The notes: generated from the sequence alone by a model not told the origin. DNA of 64,000 nucleotides from Salinivirga cyanobacteriivorans (GCF_001443605.1 NZ_CP013118.1:1623501-1687500), one strand, 5' to 3'; numbered from the stretch's first letter, positions 18,696-28,567 are shown. Translations and numbers: made by a program.

Positions 18696-19646
18696 TTATC
18701 TTTCCTGTTCACCTGCATAACCATGCTTTTGCAAATCAGCTTTGTCAAATAACAATCTGGTTTTGGGTAAACATTGGGGATAGTTTTTTTGAATAAATTC
18801 AATCATTTTTTCTCTGATATAAACCCTTAAATCCCAAGCGGTAGGGGAATTTTTCGCACTTACAAGAATCCGGATTTCAACTGTAGTTTCCTTTGTGTCT
18901 GTAACCTGAAGCACATTAACCTTTTGATCCCATAATTCAGTACTATTAAGCAATCTGGTTAATTCTTTTCTAAGGGCATCAAAAGATATGGTATAATCGG
19001 TATAAAGAAAAACTGTACCAATAATATCGGCTGTGTTTCGGGTCCAATTTTGAAAAGGTTTTTCAATAAAATAAGTTGTCGGCAAAACCAGTCGTCTTTT
19101 ATCCCATATTCGAACTACAATATAAGTTAGGTTTATTTCTTCTATCCATCCCCACTCATTCTCCACAAGCACTGCATCATCAACCCTAAATGGCTGTGTT
19201 ATTGCGATTTGAATACCGGCCAGCAGAGCTCCTACAATTTTTTGGGCCGAAAGGCCAATTATGATTCCCACAACCCCGGCAGAAGCAAAAATACCGACAC
19301 CAATTTGTCTGATGCTTTCAATTGATAGTAAAATTAAACCAATGCCTGTAATAATAATTAAAAACACAATTACCTTTTCAATAAGGTTTATCTGTGTATG
19401 AAGTTTTCTTGATTTAAGGTTATCTTCTTCTGAAATATCGAACCGTTTGAGTAAACGGTTTTTTAGAATATGCACAAATTCAATTATAACCCAGGATGAA
19501 CAGGCTATAATCAGTGCCTTTTGAAGTGTACGAATCAGATTGACATCCAGGTATTGAAAAATGTCTAAAAACCTAAAAAATGGTTCTAATACAGAAATAT
19601 AAATCAGTAAAAGAAGGCTTATGATTATACGGAAATACTTTTTCAT
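18696..19646 (-). CDS. MscS-family mechanosensitive ion channel
   Basis: A 316-aa membrane protein with three N-terminal helices, then a pore-lining helix rich in small residues (GIFASAGVVGIIIGLSAQKIVGALLAG) and the beta domain (FRVDDAVLVENEWGWIEEI, the typical FxxGDxV-like strand). The C-terminal mixed alpha/beta domain ends near residue 300. These channels open on membrane stretch and release solutes after osmotic downshock. An upstream TAAATTTG box preceded by a 31-nt repeat looks like its promoter. Confidence 0.9.
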   Translation of the reverse strand: MKKYFRIIISLLLLIYISVLEPFFRFLDIFQYLDVNLIRTLQKALIIACSSWVIIEFVHILKNRLLKRFDISEEDNLKSRKLHTQINLIEKVIVFLIIITGIGLILLSIESIRQIGVGIFASAGVVGIIIGLSAQKIVGALLAGIQIAITQPFRVDDAVLVENEWGWIEEINLTYIVVRIWDKRRLVLPTTYFIEKPFQNWTRNTADIIGTVFLYTDYTISFDALRKELTRLLNSTELWDQKVNVLQVTDTKETTVEIRILVSAKNSPTAWDLRVYIREKMIEFIQKNYPQCLPKTRLLFDKADLQKHGYAGEQER

Positions 19647-19678
19647 AGAGCTATACTTTTTTTATTTGGTAGGCCTAT

Positions 19679-19718
19679 CAAATTTATCAAAGGTTGTTGG
19701 GGTTTCCTATTTTTTCAT
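19679..19718 (-). promoter_or_regulatory. Promoter of the MscS gene with 31-nt repeat
   Basis: TAAATTTG (19679-19686 on the minus strand) matches the -7 consensus and sits 32 nt from the ATG. The 31-nt repeat (19688-19718) lies immediately upstream at the same spacing as at 16449-16488, so it may be an upstream promoter element or operator. Confidence 0.55.
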
Positions 19719-19805
19719 TCAAAAACAGAATGAGTAGTTTCAATAATACCACCTTTTTAGAATCATACCGTAATGATCTAAACAGATTGTTATTTCTAGG
19801 GAGAA

Positions 19806-19988
19806 TCAGACTGTTAGTGCTGCTATTAAAACTATTGTGACTGCAATTAATGCAATAATTATAGAAATAGAAACGATTACGTCTCTCTTTTTTTTCTCCC
19901 TGACTTTCTTCCTGATTGTGTTTTTCACTTCTGCTGAAAGCTCCTGATGTGAAGGTATATTTTTATTGTGTTTATATGAAACGAACAT
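19806..19988 (-). CDS. Small single-pass membrane protein
   Basis: A 60-aa protein: a polar, basic N-terminal half (SAEVKNTIRKKVREKKKRD) and one C-terminal membrane helix (VIVSISIIIALIAVTIVLIAAL), giving an N-in orientation by the positive-inside rule. It lies downstream of a 40-aa ORF on the same strand. Similar tandem small ORFs are familiar from Bacteroidota genomes, but their function is unknown to me. Confidence 0.55.
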   Translation of the reverse strand: MFVSYKHNKNIPSHQELSAEVKNTIRKKVREKKKRDVIVSISIIIALIAVTIVLIAALTV

Positions 19989-20098
19989 GAATTTTTTTAA
20001 TCAAAAAATACACACACTATAATGATTAAAATAAATTCATGTGAGTTACTGAATGTGAAGAAATTTTTAGTTTCTTCATTTTCAGATAACTAAAAATT

Positions 20099-20221
20099 TC
20101 AAACAGATGAAACAGCGCTTCTTTTACGTAAACTATATTTATCTTTTTGCGAAGTTCGCAAATTACGATTCTGTCTCAGCCTGTTCTGCATATCCCTTGT
20201 ATGTCCGGCACCACCTGTCAT
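20099..20221 (-). CDS. 40-aa small ORF with GGAGHxxDMQxRxxQNR core
   Basis: This 40-codon ORF is shorter than the usual ORF cutoff. It reads MTGGAGHTRDMQNRLRQNRN and then a basic tail. The GGAGH...DM...R..QNR pattern resembles small ORFs that precede a short membrane protein in other Bacteroidota; I recall this pattern but cannot verify it here. The next gene on the same strand (19806-19988) is a small membrane protein, which supports the pair being real. No function is known. Confidence 0.5.
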   Translation of the reverse strand: MTGGAGHTRDMQNRLRQNRNLRTSQKDKYSLRKRSAVSSV

Positions 20222-20569
20222 TATAGTTAACAATTATTCTGTTTCAGATTTTTAAAATATACAAATAGTTATTCCTTCTAATAAATAATAAGCTGTATTT
20301 ATACTTGAGTTAATTTCAGTCTCTATTTTACCTCTGTATTTAGGAATACCTGAACTCTTATATCGATCCAATTTATTAGCCATAAATCAGATTGTGATCG
20401 GAGAAAAAATAGCATTACAGTCAAAACTCAAGCCCCTGAAATCTTAATAATATGTTATAATTCACTGAAAAACAAAAAAAAAGCTTATTCAATAAACAAT
20501 ACCTTTTTTGGCCTTGTCCAAATTGTTAGAAAATAGGAAATATAGTTTATAAATAAAAATAATCGTATC
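20222..20569. other. Intergenic stretch, nothing recognised
   Basis: About 350 AT-rich nucleotides between the small minus-strand ORF and the plus-strand T9SS protein gene. No ORF, hairpin or repeat was recognised. It must contain both divergent promoters, but no box is close to consensus on the plus strand. Confidence 0.4.
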
Positions 20570-21049
20570 ATGAAGAAATATCGCATACAAGTCTTCTTTC
20601 TATTTATCATTATACCAGCTTTGGGATTTGGCCAATCGGTTATTAGCAGCCTAAATGCCACGGGTAATAATGTGAGTTGGACGGTAGGCGAAATGGTCGT
20701 CTTTACCAACAGCACAGGCTCGTTGAGTGTGACCCACGGTTTTCATCAACCACTGACAGACGGCACTCTTAACATTGAAGAATTTCACGAACAGGGTAAC
20801 CTGGACCTGGAAATAAATGCATACCCCAATCCAGCACGGGAACGTCTTTTCATTTCCGTGAATACGGACAAGCAAAGGAATATTACGCTCACATTGCTCA
20901 GTGTGGAAGGGAGACAGATCAAGTCCATGGTAGTCAATACCACGCAGGACAAAGTGGCATTTTCCTTACAGGGCATTGAATCGGGCATTTATTTGCTCCG
21001 GGCCGATAGTGAAAATGCCTCAAGCATTTCTAAAATCATTAAACAATAA
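20570..21049 (+). CDS. Small T9SS sorting-domain protein
   Basis: A 159-aa protein: signal peptide to about residue 22 (PALGFGQ), a short beta-rich region (NNVSWTVGEMV, SVTHGFHQP), and a type A sorting domain from about residue 80 (AYPNPARERLFISV, SVEGRQIKS, GIYLLRA, ending KIIKQ). The exported passenger portion is only about 55 residues, so it is probably a small surface or structural protein. It precedes a fiber-like secreted protein by 32 nt and may be co-expressed with it. Confidence 0.85.
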   Translation: MKKYRIQVFFLFIIIPALGFGQSVISSLNATGNNVSWTVGEMVVFTNSTGSLSVTHGFHQPLTDGTLNIEEFHEQGNLDLEINAYPNPARERLFISVNTDKQRNITLTLLSVEGRQIKSMVVNTTQDKVAFSLQGIESGIYLLRADSENASSISKIIKQ

Positions 21050-21081
21050 AACCATTAAAACAAATTAAAATATTTTGACCT

Positions 21082-22428
21082 ATGAATTACAAAAAGCTTA
21101 TATCATTTATAGTATTAACACTTATAGCAAGTTTTGTAACCATTCGGGCACAATCACCGGAATTTTTTAATTATCAATCCGTAGTGAGAGATGGAGATGG
21201 AAATCCCATTACCAACCAAACTATTGGATTACAGTTAAAAATACATGAGAGCAATTCGAATGGTACGGTAATCTTTAGCGAAACTCATACAGTTTCTACC
21301 AATGAATTTGGATTACTGAATGTACTAATTGGTAATGGAAACCAGGAGACCGGTTCCATTTCCGATATTGAATGGGGAAGCAATAGCTATTTCCTCGAAG
21401 TATTAATGGACCATGACGGCGGTACAAATTACCAGTCGATGGGCACCTCACAGCTTGTAAGCGTTCCATATGCCATGCAGGCCGAGCGGGCTTCAAATGT
21501 TTTCAGTGGAAATTACGATGACCTTAATGGAAAGCCTGACACCACAGACTGGGATCTGAACGAACATGACGATTTCAGCGGAAGCTATGATGATTTGACC
21601 AACAAACCGGACACTTCTAACTGGGATCTGGATGAAACTGATGATTTTTCTTTACCTTTCTATTATAATGATTCATTAACAAATGACCTATTTGGTATTA
21701 ATGCATATGGTGATACATATGCTGATGTTTTCAGGATTAGATCTTATGACACACTTTATGGTGGAGACCTAATATATCTATACAATAGAGGACAATATTC
21801 TAACTCCATTGATATTGTGCATGAGGGTGACAACCCAGCCGTTCAAATAGATAATGAAGGTTCTTCTGACGCCCTTTCAATTGAACAACATCATGATTAT
21901 GGTAGCGCTATTGACATTTATAAAATTACGGGCTATGATCCCGCTATTGACATATATCACAATTCAGATGGCGGTGATGCCATAGAAATCAACCAAGCTG
22001 GCACAGATGGATATGCTTTAAATGTTATTAATGGAGATGTAAGAATAGAGGACGATTTAGAGGTTGTGGGCTCCAAAAACTTCATCCAAACACACCCGGA
22101 AGACACTACTAAAGAGATTGTTTACACCGCGGTTGAAGGGCCCGAAGCTGCCACATTTATACGCGGTAAAGACACGCTTACCAATGGCAGTGTAACCATT
22201 GATTTACCAGAGCATTTTGATCTGGTCACTGCCGGGGAAGGCCTCACGGCCCAGGTAACGCCCGCCGGTAACTGCAACGGCCTATATGTGGAACAGGTCT
22301 CTGACAACCAGTTGGTGGTAAAAGAATTGAATAACGGCACCAGCAACGTAGCCTTTTATTACGAAGTAAAAGGTGTACGCGAAGGCTTTGAAGATCATCA
22401 GGTGATACGGGAACGGGATTTTGATTAA
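21082..22428 (+). CDS. Secreted fiber-like protein with YDDLxNKPDT repeats
   Basis: A 448-aa secreted protein with a signal peptide ending near TIRAQ (residue 24). The N-terminal domain (SPEFFNYQSVVRDGDGNPI, LVSVPYAMQAE) is common in large Bacteroidota surface proteins. After it come near-identical tail-fiber motifs, NYDDLNGKPDTTDWDL and SYDDLTNKPDTSNWDL, then a beta-rich middle and a C-terminal ENFIQTHPED-like domain (residues about 330-448) ending GFEDHQVIRERDFD. No T9SS sorting domain and no S74 autoprotease are visible. A strong terminator follows the stop. Confidence 0.75.
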   Translation: MNYKKLISFIVLTLIASFVTIRAQSPEFFNYQSVVRDGDGNPITNQTIGLQLKIHESNSNGTVIFSETHTVSTNEFGLLNVLIGNGNQETGSISDIEWGSNSYFLEVLMDHDGGTNYQSMGTSQLVSVPYAMQAERASNVFSGNYDDLNGKPDTTDWDLNEHDDFSGSYDDLTNKPDTSNWDLDETDDFSLPFYYNDSLTNDLFGINAYGDTYADVFRIRSYDTLYGGDLIYLYNRGQYSNSIDIVHEGDNPAVQIDNEGSSDALSIEQHHDYGSAIDIYKITGYDPAIDIYHNSDGGDAIEINQAGTDGYALNVINGDVRIEDDLEVVGSKNFIQTHPEDTTKEIVYTAVEGPEAATFIRGKDTLTNGSVTIDLPEHFDLVTAGEGLTAQVTPAGNCNGLYVEQVSDNQLVVKELNNGTSNVAFYYEVKGVREGFEDHQVIRERDFD

Positions 22429-22472
22429 AATCCTACTCGAATATTTTACAAATACTAGAAAACAAAAAGTAT

Positions 22473-22513
22473 AATGCCAAACGGACCGTAAATGTTCGTT
22501 TGGCATTTTTTTT
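22473..22513 (+). terminator. Terminator after the fiber-like gene
   Basis: An 11-bp perfect stem (AATGCCAAACG, 22473-22483, with its complement at 22497-22507) and a 13-nt loop, followed by a T run to 22513. It closes the plus-strand pair 20570-22428. Confidence 0.85.
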
Positions 22514-22535
22514 AAAAGATGATTAAAAAGCAAAT

Positions 22536-22561
22536 ACCCGCACAGAAAAATCCATGCGGGT
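22536..22561 (-). terminator. Probable terminator of the carboxylase operon
   Basis: A 7-bp stem (ACCCGCA/TGCGGGT) with a 12-nt loop, 22 nt after the stop of the carboxyltransferase gene on the minus strand, followed by ATTTGCTTTTT. It is weaker than its neighbour on the plus strand. Confidence 0.55.
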
Positions 22562-22582
22562 TTAATTTTACGAACTTATAAT

Positions 22583-24115
22583 TTACAGTGGGATATTACC
22601 ATGCTTTTTGGGTGGCATGGCTTCGGTTTTGTTTTGGGTCATTTCCAGCGCCTCGATAATTTTCGAGCGGGTTTGTTTGGGGTAAATAATTTCATCAATA
22701 TACCCCAGCTCCGCCGCACGGTATGGACTGGCAAATTTCTCCTTGTATTCCTGTACTTTTTGCTTGCGCTCCTCTTCATTAAGGTTCTCTTTACGATAAA
22801 TAATGTTCACCGCGCCTTCGGGCCCCATTACGGCAATTTCAGCTGTGGGGTAAGCCAGGTTCACATCGGCACCGAGGTGTTTTGACGACATTACGTCATA
22901 TGCACCACCATAGGCTTTACGTGTAATGATGGTAATTTTTGGTACTGTAGCCTCAGAGAAGGCATAAAGCAATTTTGCACCATGCTTAATAATCCCACCA
23001 AATTCCTGATCTGTACCGGGCAGGAAGCCGGGCACATCTTCAAAGGTGATAAGGGGAATATTAAACGAATCGCAGAAACGCACGAAGCGGGCCCCTTTCA
23101 TGCTGCTTTCAATGTCGAGCACACCGGCCAGGTGTGCAGGCTGGTTGGCCACAATGCCCACGGGCCGTCCACCCATACGGGCAAAGCCCACCACAATATT
23201 TTGGGCGTAGTGCGGCATGATTTCAAAAAAGTTATGATCGTCTACCACTTTAGTGATGATATCTTTTATGTCGTAAGGTTTATTAGGATCGTCGGGTACG
23301 AGCTCCTGCAGCGACTCATCCTCACGGTGTACGTCGTCGGTACAGGGTTTTATGGGTGGGTCTTCCATATTGTTCGAAGGTAAAAAGCTCATCAGTTCCC
23401 GCAGCATCATCATGGCTTTTTCATCGTCTTCGGCCATCAGATGTGCCACACCACTTTTGGAGTTATGGGTCATGGCACCACCCAGGTCCTCTTTGGTTAC
23501 CTCTTCGTGGGTCACCGTTTTAATTACATCGGGACCGGTTACGAACATGTAACTCGACTTCTGTGTCATAAGGATAAAATCGGTGAGTGCGGGTGAGTAA
23601 ACGGCTCCACCGGCACATGGACCAAGCACAGCTGAAATCTGGGGTATTACGCCGGAGCCCCTTACATTAAGATGAAAAATATCGGCATATCCGGCCAGGC
23701 TCTCCACACCTTCCTGAATTCGAGCGCCACCACTGTCGTTCAATCCAATTACGGGAGCTCCCATTTTCAGGGCCATTTGCATAATTTTCACCACTTTATC
23801 GGCATTGGCCCGACTCAGCGTACCTCCATACACGGTAAAATCCTGGGCAAATACGTAAATCAGGCGCCCATCGATTTTACCATACCCTGTAACCACGCCA
23901 TCGCCAAAGAATTTAGGCATTTTAAAATTCTGGTTGCGGTGGGTCATGAAGCGGTCCACCTCAACAAAACTGTTCGGATCAAGTAATAGATCAATTCGCT
24001 CCCGCGCGGTTAAACGACCAGCTTTATGTTGCTTTTCAATGCGCTCTTCGCCTCCACCTTTCATGGCTTCGCGAGTTTGCTCTTCGAGTTTTTTAAATTT
24101 TTCCTTTATGCTCAT
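22583..24115 (-). CDS. Acyl-CoA carboxylase, carboxyltransferase (beta) subunit
   Basis: A 510-aa protein of the PccB/MmdA family. It has the two crotonase-like halves: the N half with [20 protein letters not shown] (acyl-CoA binding, oxyanion hole at GGAR) and the C half with [26 protein letters not shown] and [14 protein letters not shown]. This subunit transfers carboxyl from carboxybiotin to propionyl- or acetyl-CoA. Biotin carrier and biotin carboxylase genes follow upstream on the same strand, so the operon encodes a complete carboxylase. Propionyl-CoA carboxylase is the usual assignment; no decarboxylase membrane subunits are nearby. Confidence 0.93.
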   Translation of the reverse strand: MSIKEKFKKLEEQTREAMKGGGEERIEKQHKAGRLTARERIDLLLDPNSFVEVDRFMTHRNQNFKMPKFFGDGVVTGYGKIDGRLIYVFAQDFTVYGGTLSRANADKVVKIMQMALKMGAPVIGLNDSGGARIQEGVESLAGYADIFHLNVRGSGVIPQISAVLGPCAGGAVYSPALTDFILMTQKSSYMFVTGPDVIKTVTHEEVTKEDLGGAMTHNSKSGVAHLMAEDDEKAMMMLRELMSFLPSNNMEDPPIKPCTDDVHREDESLQELVPDDPNKPYDIKDIITKVVDDHNFFEIMPHYAQNIVVGFARMGGRPVGIVANQPAHLAGVLDIESSMKGARFVRFCDSFNIPLITFEDVPGFLPGTDQEFGGIIKHGAKLLYAFSEATVPKITIITRKAYGGAYDVMSSKHLGADVNLAYPTAEIAVMGPEGAVNIIYRKENLNEEERKQKVQEYKEKFASPYRAAELGYIDEIIYPKQTRSKIIEALEMTQNKTEAMPPKKHGNIPL

Positions 24116-24177
24116 ATCTTTTAGTTTCAGGTTGTAATGTTTAAAGTTTCAGGTTTACTATTAATTGCCGTTAAAGA

Positions 24178-24684
24178 TTATTCAACAACCACCATAGTTT
24201 GGCCACCTTTGACCAGATCACCTTCTTTGACGTGAACCTCTTTAACCACACGGTCTTTTTTCACTTTATATTCACTTTCCATTTTCATGGCTGAAACCAC
24301 TACAACGGTATCGCCAGCTTTTACTTCATCACCTACTTTCACAGGCACGCGCACAACTTTGCCCGGCATCGGAGCTTTCATATGTGCCTCATCGTCACCT
24401 GCACCGGATTTGCGACTCATGAGGTATTTACGTTCGGCATCAATAATATCAACCGTAAAATTCCCGTAGAAAGTATTTACCTGGAAATTTTTGTTATTTT
24501 CACCTTCGATGACTTCAATATTGTACGAATTATTATTGTGAATAAAAGAATACGCACCTTCTTCTACCATCATGGCATCCACCTCATAGGTTTTATCTCC
24601 TACCTTTAAGACATATTTCGAACCATTAGCACTAATTTGCTCTACTGTGGTTGTCCGATCATTTATTTTTATTTCAAGTGCCAT
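24178..24684 (-). CDS. Biotin carboxyl carrier protein of the acyl-CoA carboxylase
   Basis: A 168-aa protein with a non-biotinyl N-terminal domain (residues 1-95) and a C-terminal biotinyl domain (100-168). SAMKMESE contains the biotin-accepting Lys134 (AMKM at 132-135), and KAPMPGKVVRV opens the domain. It carries carboxybiotin between the biotin carboxylase and the carboxyltransferase. The stop lies 62 nt before the carboxyltransferase start and its own start lies 11 nt after the biotin carboxylase stop. Confidence 0.92.
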   Translation of the reverse strand: MALEIKINDRTTTVEQISANGSKYVLKVGDKTYEVDAMMVEEGAYSFIHNNNSYNIEVIEGENNKNFQVNTFYGNFTVDIIDAERKYLMSRKSGAGDDEAHMKAPMPGKVVRVPVKVGDEVKAGDTVVVVSAMKMESEYKVKKDRVVKEVHVKEGDLVKGGQTMVVVE

Positions 24685-24695
24685 ACTTTCAATTT

Positions 24696-26204
24696 TTAAA
24701 TTCTGATTTTTATTCTACGGCGTCCGTAGGCTTTCCAGTTGTTGGTCATCTGCCCACCATGTTTTGGTGGTTTGGCTTTTTTAAGTTTGGTTTGATAATC
24801 GAGGAAAGCGGCAATTACTGCCATATCCTGGCATTCGCTATCACATCCTTCTTTTATAAAGAGGTCTTCACCGTAATTATCAATAAACGTGGTATTGTAA
24901 TTACCGGATTGAAATACTTCGTGTTCCATCACACGCTCCAGGAAGCGAATTGTGGTTTTTACTCCGGTAATTTTATATTCATACAGTGCTCTTTTCATGC
25001 GTTTAATAGCATCGTCGCGGTTGGGAGCCCAAACGATCAACTTGGAAATCATAGGGTCATAATGCATTGGAATTTCAAATCCTTCATACACGTATCCATC
25101 GGTGCGCACTCCCAGCCCCATTGGTTCAGTAATATGTTTTATTACACCGGGGCTTGGCATGAAATTATTGTCAGGATCTTCTGCATAAATGCGGCACTCT
25201 ATAGCATGACCGTGCTGAAAAAGATCCATTTGAGTGTACTGTAATTTTTTGTTGTTGGCAATGTTGACTTGTTCCTTCACAAGATCGATGCCCACAACGC
25301 GCTCAGTAATTGGATGCTCCACCTGCAAGCGGGTATTCATCTCGAGGAAATAGTAATTCAAATCATCATCCATTACAAACTCCACTGTGCCAGCTCCGCT
25401 ATAATTAACGGCTTTGGCGGCATTCACGGCATGTTCGCCCATCTCTTCCCGCACTTCTTGTGTCAACAAGGGCGATGGGGTCTCCTCCACCACTTTCTGG
25501 TGTCGGCGCTGCACGGAGCATTCACGCTCAAATAGATGAATGGCATTGCCGTGATTATCGGCCAAAATCTGAAATTCAATATGGTGCGGGGATTTAATGT
25601 ACTTCTCAATGTACACACTCCCATCACCAAAAGCATCAAGTGCCTCTGATCGCGCACTTCTTATGGCAGATAAAATGTTTTGCTCTTCATGTACCAATCG
25701 CATTCCCTTGCCTCCACCACCGGCAGAGGCTTTTATCATTACCGGCAGACCTATTTCCATAATTTTCTCTACGGCTTTCGCCTCATCATCAATCGGGTCA
25801 AGTGTACCCGGAACTATAGGCACACCAGCCTTCTCCATGGTTTTGCGGGCCGATATTTTATCACCCATAGTTTTAATGGCATGGGCATCAGGCCCTATGA
25901 AAACAATGTCTTCAGTCTTGCAGCGATCTGAAAATTCGGCATTTTCTGAAAGGAAACCGTATCCGGGATGAATAGCATCGGCTCCAATCTCTTTAGCCGC
26001 TTGTAATATACGGTCGATATTCAGATAACTTTCCCTGGACGGCGCCGGACCAATGTGTATAGCCTCATCGGCGTAGCGTACATGCATTGATCTACGATCG
26101 GCATCAGAGTAAACTGCAACCGATTTCAGGCCCATCTCATGGCAGGTGCGCATCACACGCACGGCAATTTCACCACGATTGGCCACTAGAACTTTTTGTA
26201 TCAT
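24696..26204 (-). CDS. Biotin carboxylase subunit of acyl-CoA carboxylase
   Basis: A 502-aa ATP-grasp enzyme that carboxylates biotin with ATP and bicarbonate. The N-terminal domain starts QKVLVANRGEIAVR, then the preATP-grasp part with GYGFLSENAEF, the glycine-rich ATP loop KASAGGGGKGMR, the catalytic region EFVMDDDLNYYFLEMNTRLQVEHPITE and the C-terminal domain to about residue 455. About 45 residues follow the usual end at around 450. It is the first gene of the carboxylase operon. Confidence 0.93.
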   Translation of the reverse strand: MIQKVLVANRGEIAVRVMRTCHEMGLKSVAVYSDADRRSMHVRYADEAIHIGPAPSRESYLNIDRILQAAKEIGADAIHPGYGFLSENAEFSDRCKTEDIVFIGPDAHAIKTMGDKISARKTMEKAGVPIVPGTLDPIDDEAKAVEKIMEIGLPVMIKASAGGGGKGMRLVHEEQNILSAIRSARSEALDAFGDGSVYIEKYIKSPHHIEFQILADNHGNAIHLFERECSVQRRHQKVVEETPSPLLTQEVREEMGEHAVNAAKAVNYSGAGTVEFVMDDDLNYYFLEMNTRLQVEHPITERVVGIDLVKEQVNIANNKKLQYTQMDLFQHGHAIECRIYAEDPDNNFMPSPGVIKHITEPMGLGVRTDGYVYEGFEIPMHYDPMISKLIVWAPNRDDAIKRMKRALYEYKITGVKTTIRFLERVMEHEVFQSGNYNTTFIDNYGEDLFIKEGCDSECQDMAVIAAFLDYQTKLKKAKPPKHGGQMTNNWKAYGRRRIKIRI

Positions 26205-26592
26205 AGGCAGTAAAATTTATTCTGCAATCTTAATAATTTCGCTTATCAATTTATGTGAATAATTACATTTTTACTAATATAATGAAATTTTGTCATTAGC
26301 CACAAGTGTATAATTTTTGTTTCTATTTGTTGAGATAGGAATTAAGCGCGTTGGTAAAAGTAGGCCATAAAAATATATTATTTGTTCTATTGATTTCATA
26401 TACATGAAACTTAAAAAAACAAACAGTTACATTTTTAGATTGTTCAATTTTAGCACAAAAAGGGTTTCCTTACACTCAGTCCTGAATGATGGTAATGATA
26501 AAAATACAAACAAAAATACCTTAACATTGCTCGCGGGCCGGCTCTCTTTAGGGAATCATAAGATTCAACACATACAAAATTGCGCTGCGAAG
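26205..26592. other. Intergenic stretch, nothing recognised
   Basis: About 390 AT-rich nucleotides between the start of the carboxylase operon and the end of the split T9SS gene. An open frame at 26404 on the plus strand overlaps the T9SS gene and shows no domain. The promoter of the carboxylase operon must lie here, but I could not see a consensus box. Confidence 0.4.
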
Positions 26593-27598
26593 TTATTGTT
26601 TGATAAAAGTCTGTCTGGCTCGAATCTGGTCATCCCGATACAAAACAAAGACATAAAGCCCCTGGGGCAAATGACTGACTTTCACAGCACTGCCCGATAC
26701 AGGGTTGAACAGCTCCTTCTCCAGCACCTTACGTCCACGGGTATCGAAAACAACAACTCTATCGGGCTGAAAGGTTCCGGAATCAAATTTCACTAAATCA
26801 GTGGCCGGGTTTGGGTAAATATTTAAATCAGCAGAATTTATCACATTATTTATAGATACAAATTGCAGAGGTTCGCCATATTCAGAACCATCAGCCAAAT
26901 GATAATATTTAATCTTTCTTTCAGTAGAAGGATAACTATTAAATAAATCTTGTGTTGTATAATAAGGCCCTCCCAGACCTAAAACAAATCGTATATCGCT
27001 CAATTCTTCAAAAAAGAAACAGGAACATGAATCATTATTCATTTGATAAAATTGTGAAACATATGCAAAATGTCCACATTCCATAAACATAGCGTTAGCA
27101 GCATAACCAGAATACAACATTGGCATACTATAATTGGCATCTATCTCTTTACTATAACTTTGTTGAAAAGTATCGACCAAAACATCCTCGTACATATAGA
27201 AATAATGACCATTCTCCAATGAATCAACATAAATCGAATCAGTTCCAATTTGCTTTTCCCGCTTATAAGTAATTGTTAATTGTTCCGTTTCTATTGCTTT
27301 GTCCAAAACATTCAATTTGGTTAATGTTCTATGGCACAAAAAAGGACTTTCGGAAGTTTCAAGTAAAATATGCAGTTCATCGCCAATATTAAAATTAAAA
27401 AAATCAGCCTCACTAACATTCCAAATATCTTCAAATGATGGTAAAGCCCCATTAAAATACTCATTTGGAGCAACCCGATAATCAGGAGAGAAATATTCAT
27501 ATTCTTCGGGAAACGACACCCATGCACGAGATTTTATTACACCTGCTCTCAGTCCGATTTTAATTGAATTAAATCTCTCTTTTTTACTTTTAAATTTA
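26593..27598 (-). pseudogene. T9SS protein, C-terminal fragment (gene split by IS1595 and IS21)
   Basis: The C-terminal 335 codons of a surface protein. It reads a long beta-rich region and ends in a type A sorting domain (IYPNPATDLVKF, VVVFDTRGRKVLE, GLYVFVLYR, ending QTFIKQ). The 5' part is missing because an IS1595 element ends at 27599. Joining this fragment to 28576-28614 and 31264-31682 restores one open frame with no stop. I set the fragment edge at the 8-bp target duplication TAAATTTA (27591-27598). Confidence 0.85.
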
Positions 27599-28567
27599 AG
27601 AGGTCAGTAGATAAATTCATATAATATATTATCTTTGATACCAATAAAATCAATGATTTAATGGAATTATTCAAAGGACAAAACCTCATAGAGTTTGCTA
27701 CACGCTTTAATTCGGATGAAAAGTGTATTGAATATTTAGCTCATATTAAATGGCAAGATGGATTTAGATGTGTTAAATGTGGTCATACCGGAAGTCAAGT
27801 AAGAAAGAATCATTCAAGAACGTGTAATAAGTGTAGTCATACTGAATCAGCAACAGCAAATACACTATTCCACAAAGTTAAATTTGGTGTTCAAAAGGCT
27901 TTTTTTATTTGCTTTGAAATGGCAACTACAACCAAAAGTTTATCTGCAAGTTATGTTGGAGAACGCTTTGGGGTTACTGAGAAAACAGCTCGACTGTTTA
28001 TGCATAAAGTACGGGAAGCGATGAAGTCAAGCGGTAATAACCCAATGAGTGGAAATGTACATATTGATGAGTTTGTAATTGGTGGAAAGGAAGAGGGAAA
28101 AGTTGGACGTAGTTACCATATTAAGAAAAAGAAGGTTATATGTGCTGTAGAGCTTACTGATGATGGTAAGGTTAAACGCATGTACTCGATGAAAATAGAC
28201 AACTACTCATCGAAAGAGCTAGAAAAAATGTTCGATGCGCATATTTCTCAACAGGCAAAGGTAACAACAGATCAATGGAAGGGCTACCGTCCACTCATGT
28301 CAAGCTATGATATAAGACAAATCGAGAGTGACAGAGGTTCCAACTTCAAGGCTTTGCACACAATGATTCATCAAGTTAAATCTTGGATAAGAACCACTTA
28401 CTCATGGGTTAGCACTCACAATATCAACAGGTATCTTGACGAGTTTTGCTACCGACTTAATCGTTCTCAAATGAAAAAGAATATTTTCAATAATTTGGTA
28501 CGCAGGATGGTTATTGCTGATAAAGTAAAGCAAGCAGATTTAATATGCAGTTAAATACTGACCTCTA
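27599..28567 (+). mobile_element. IS1595-type insertion sequence
   Basis: A 969-bp element with inverted ends AGAGGTCAGTA (27599-27609) and its complement at 28556-28566, flanked by an 8-bp duplication TAAATTTA (27591-27598 and 28568-28575). The 8-bp duplication is that expected for IS1595. The edges may be off by one base because the right end reads TAGAGGTCAGTA. The duplication length is confirmed because removing the element restores the host reading frame. Confidence 0.85.
27661..28554 (+). CDS. IS1595-type transposase
   Basis: A 297-aa transposase. An N-terminal zinc ribbon (C37, C40, C55, C58) is followed by a helix-turn-helix (residues about 70-120, ASYVGERFGVTEKTARLF) and a DDE-type catalytic core (NVHIDEFVIGG, VTTDQWKGY, and a C-terminal RYLDEFCYRLNR). 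The start ATG is 24 nt downstream of a perfect -7 box TATCTTTG (27630-27637), which suggests that transcription begins inside the left end. The reading frame is intact. Confidence 0.9.
   Translation: MELFKGQNLIEFATRFNSDEKCIEYLAHIKWQDGFRCVKCGHTGSQVRKNHSRTCNKCSHTESATANTLFHKVKFGVQKAFFICFEMATTTKSLSASYVGERFGVTEKTARLFMHKVREAMKSSGNNPMSGNVHIDEFVIGGKEEGKVGRSYHIKKKKVICAVELTDDGKVKRMYSMKIDNYSSKELEKMFDAHISQQAKVTTDQWKGYRPLMSSYDIRQIESDRGSNFKALHTMIHQVKSWIRTTYSWVSTHNINRYLDEFCYRLNRSQMKKNIFNNLVRRMVIADKVKQADLICS

Noticed and set aside
23934..24137. Plus-strand open frames antisense to the carboxylase genes and to leuS and pheT
   Set aside because: They are shadows of well-supported genes on the other strand with no motifs.
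26404..26796. A 130-codon plus-strand open frame
   Set aside because: It overlaps the sorting domain of the split T9SS gene on the opposite strand and has no domain or leader of its own.
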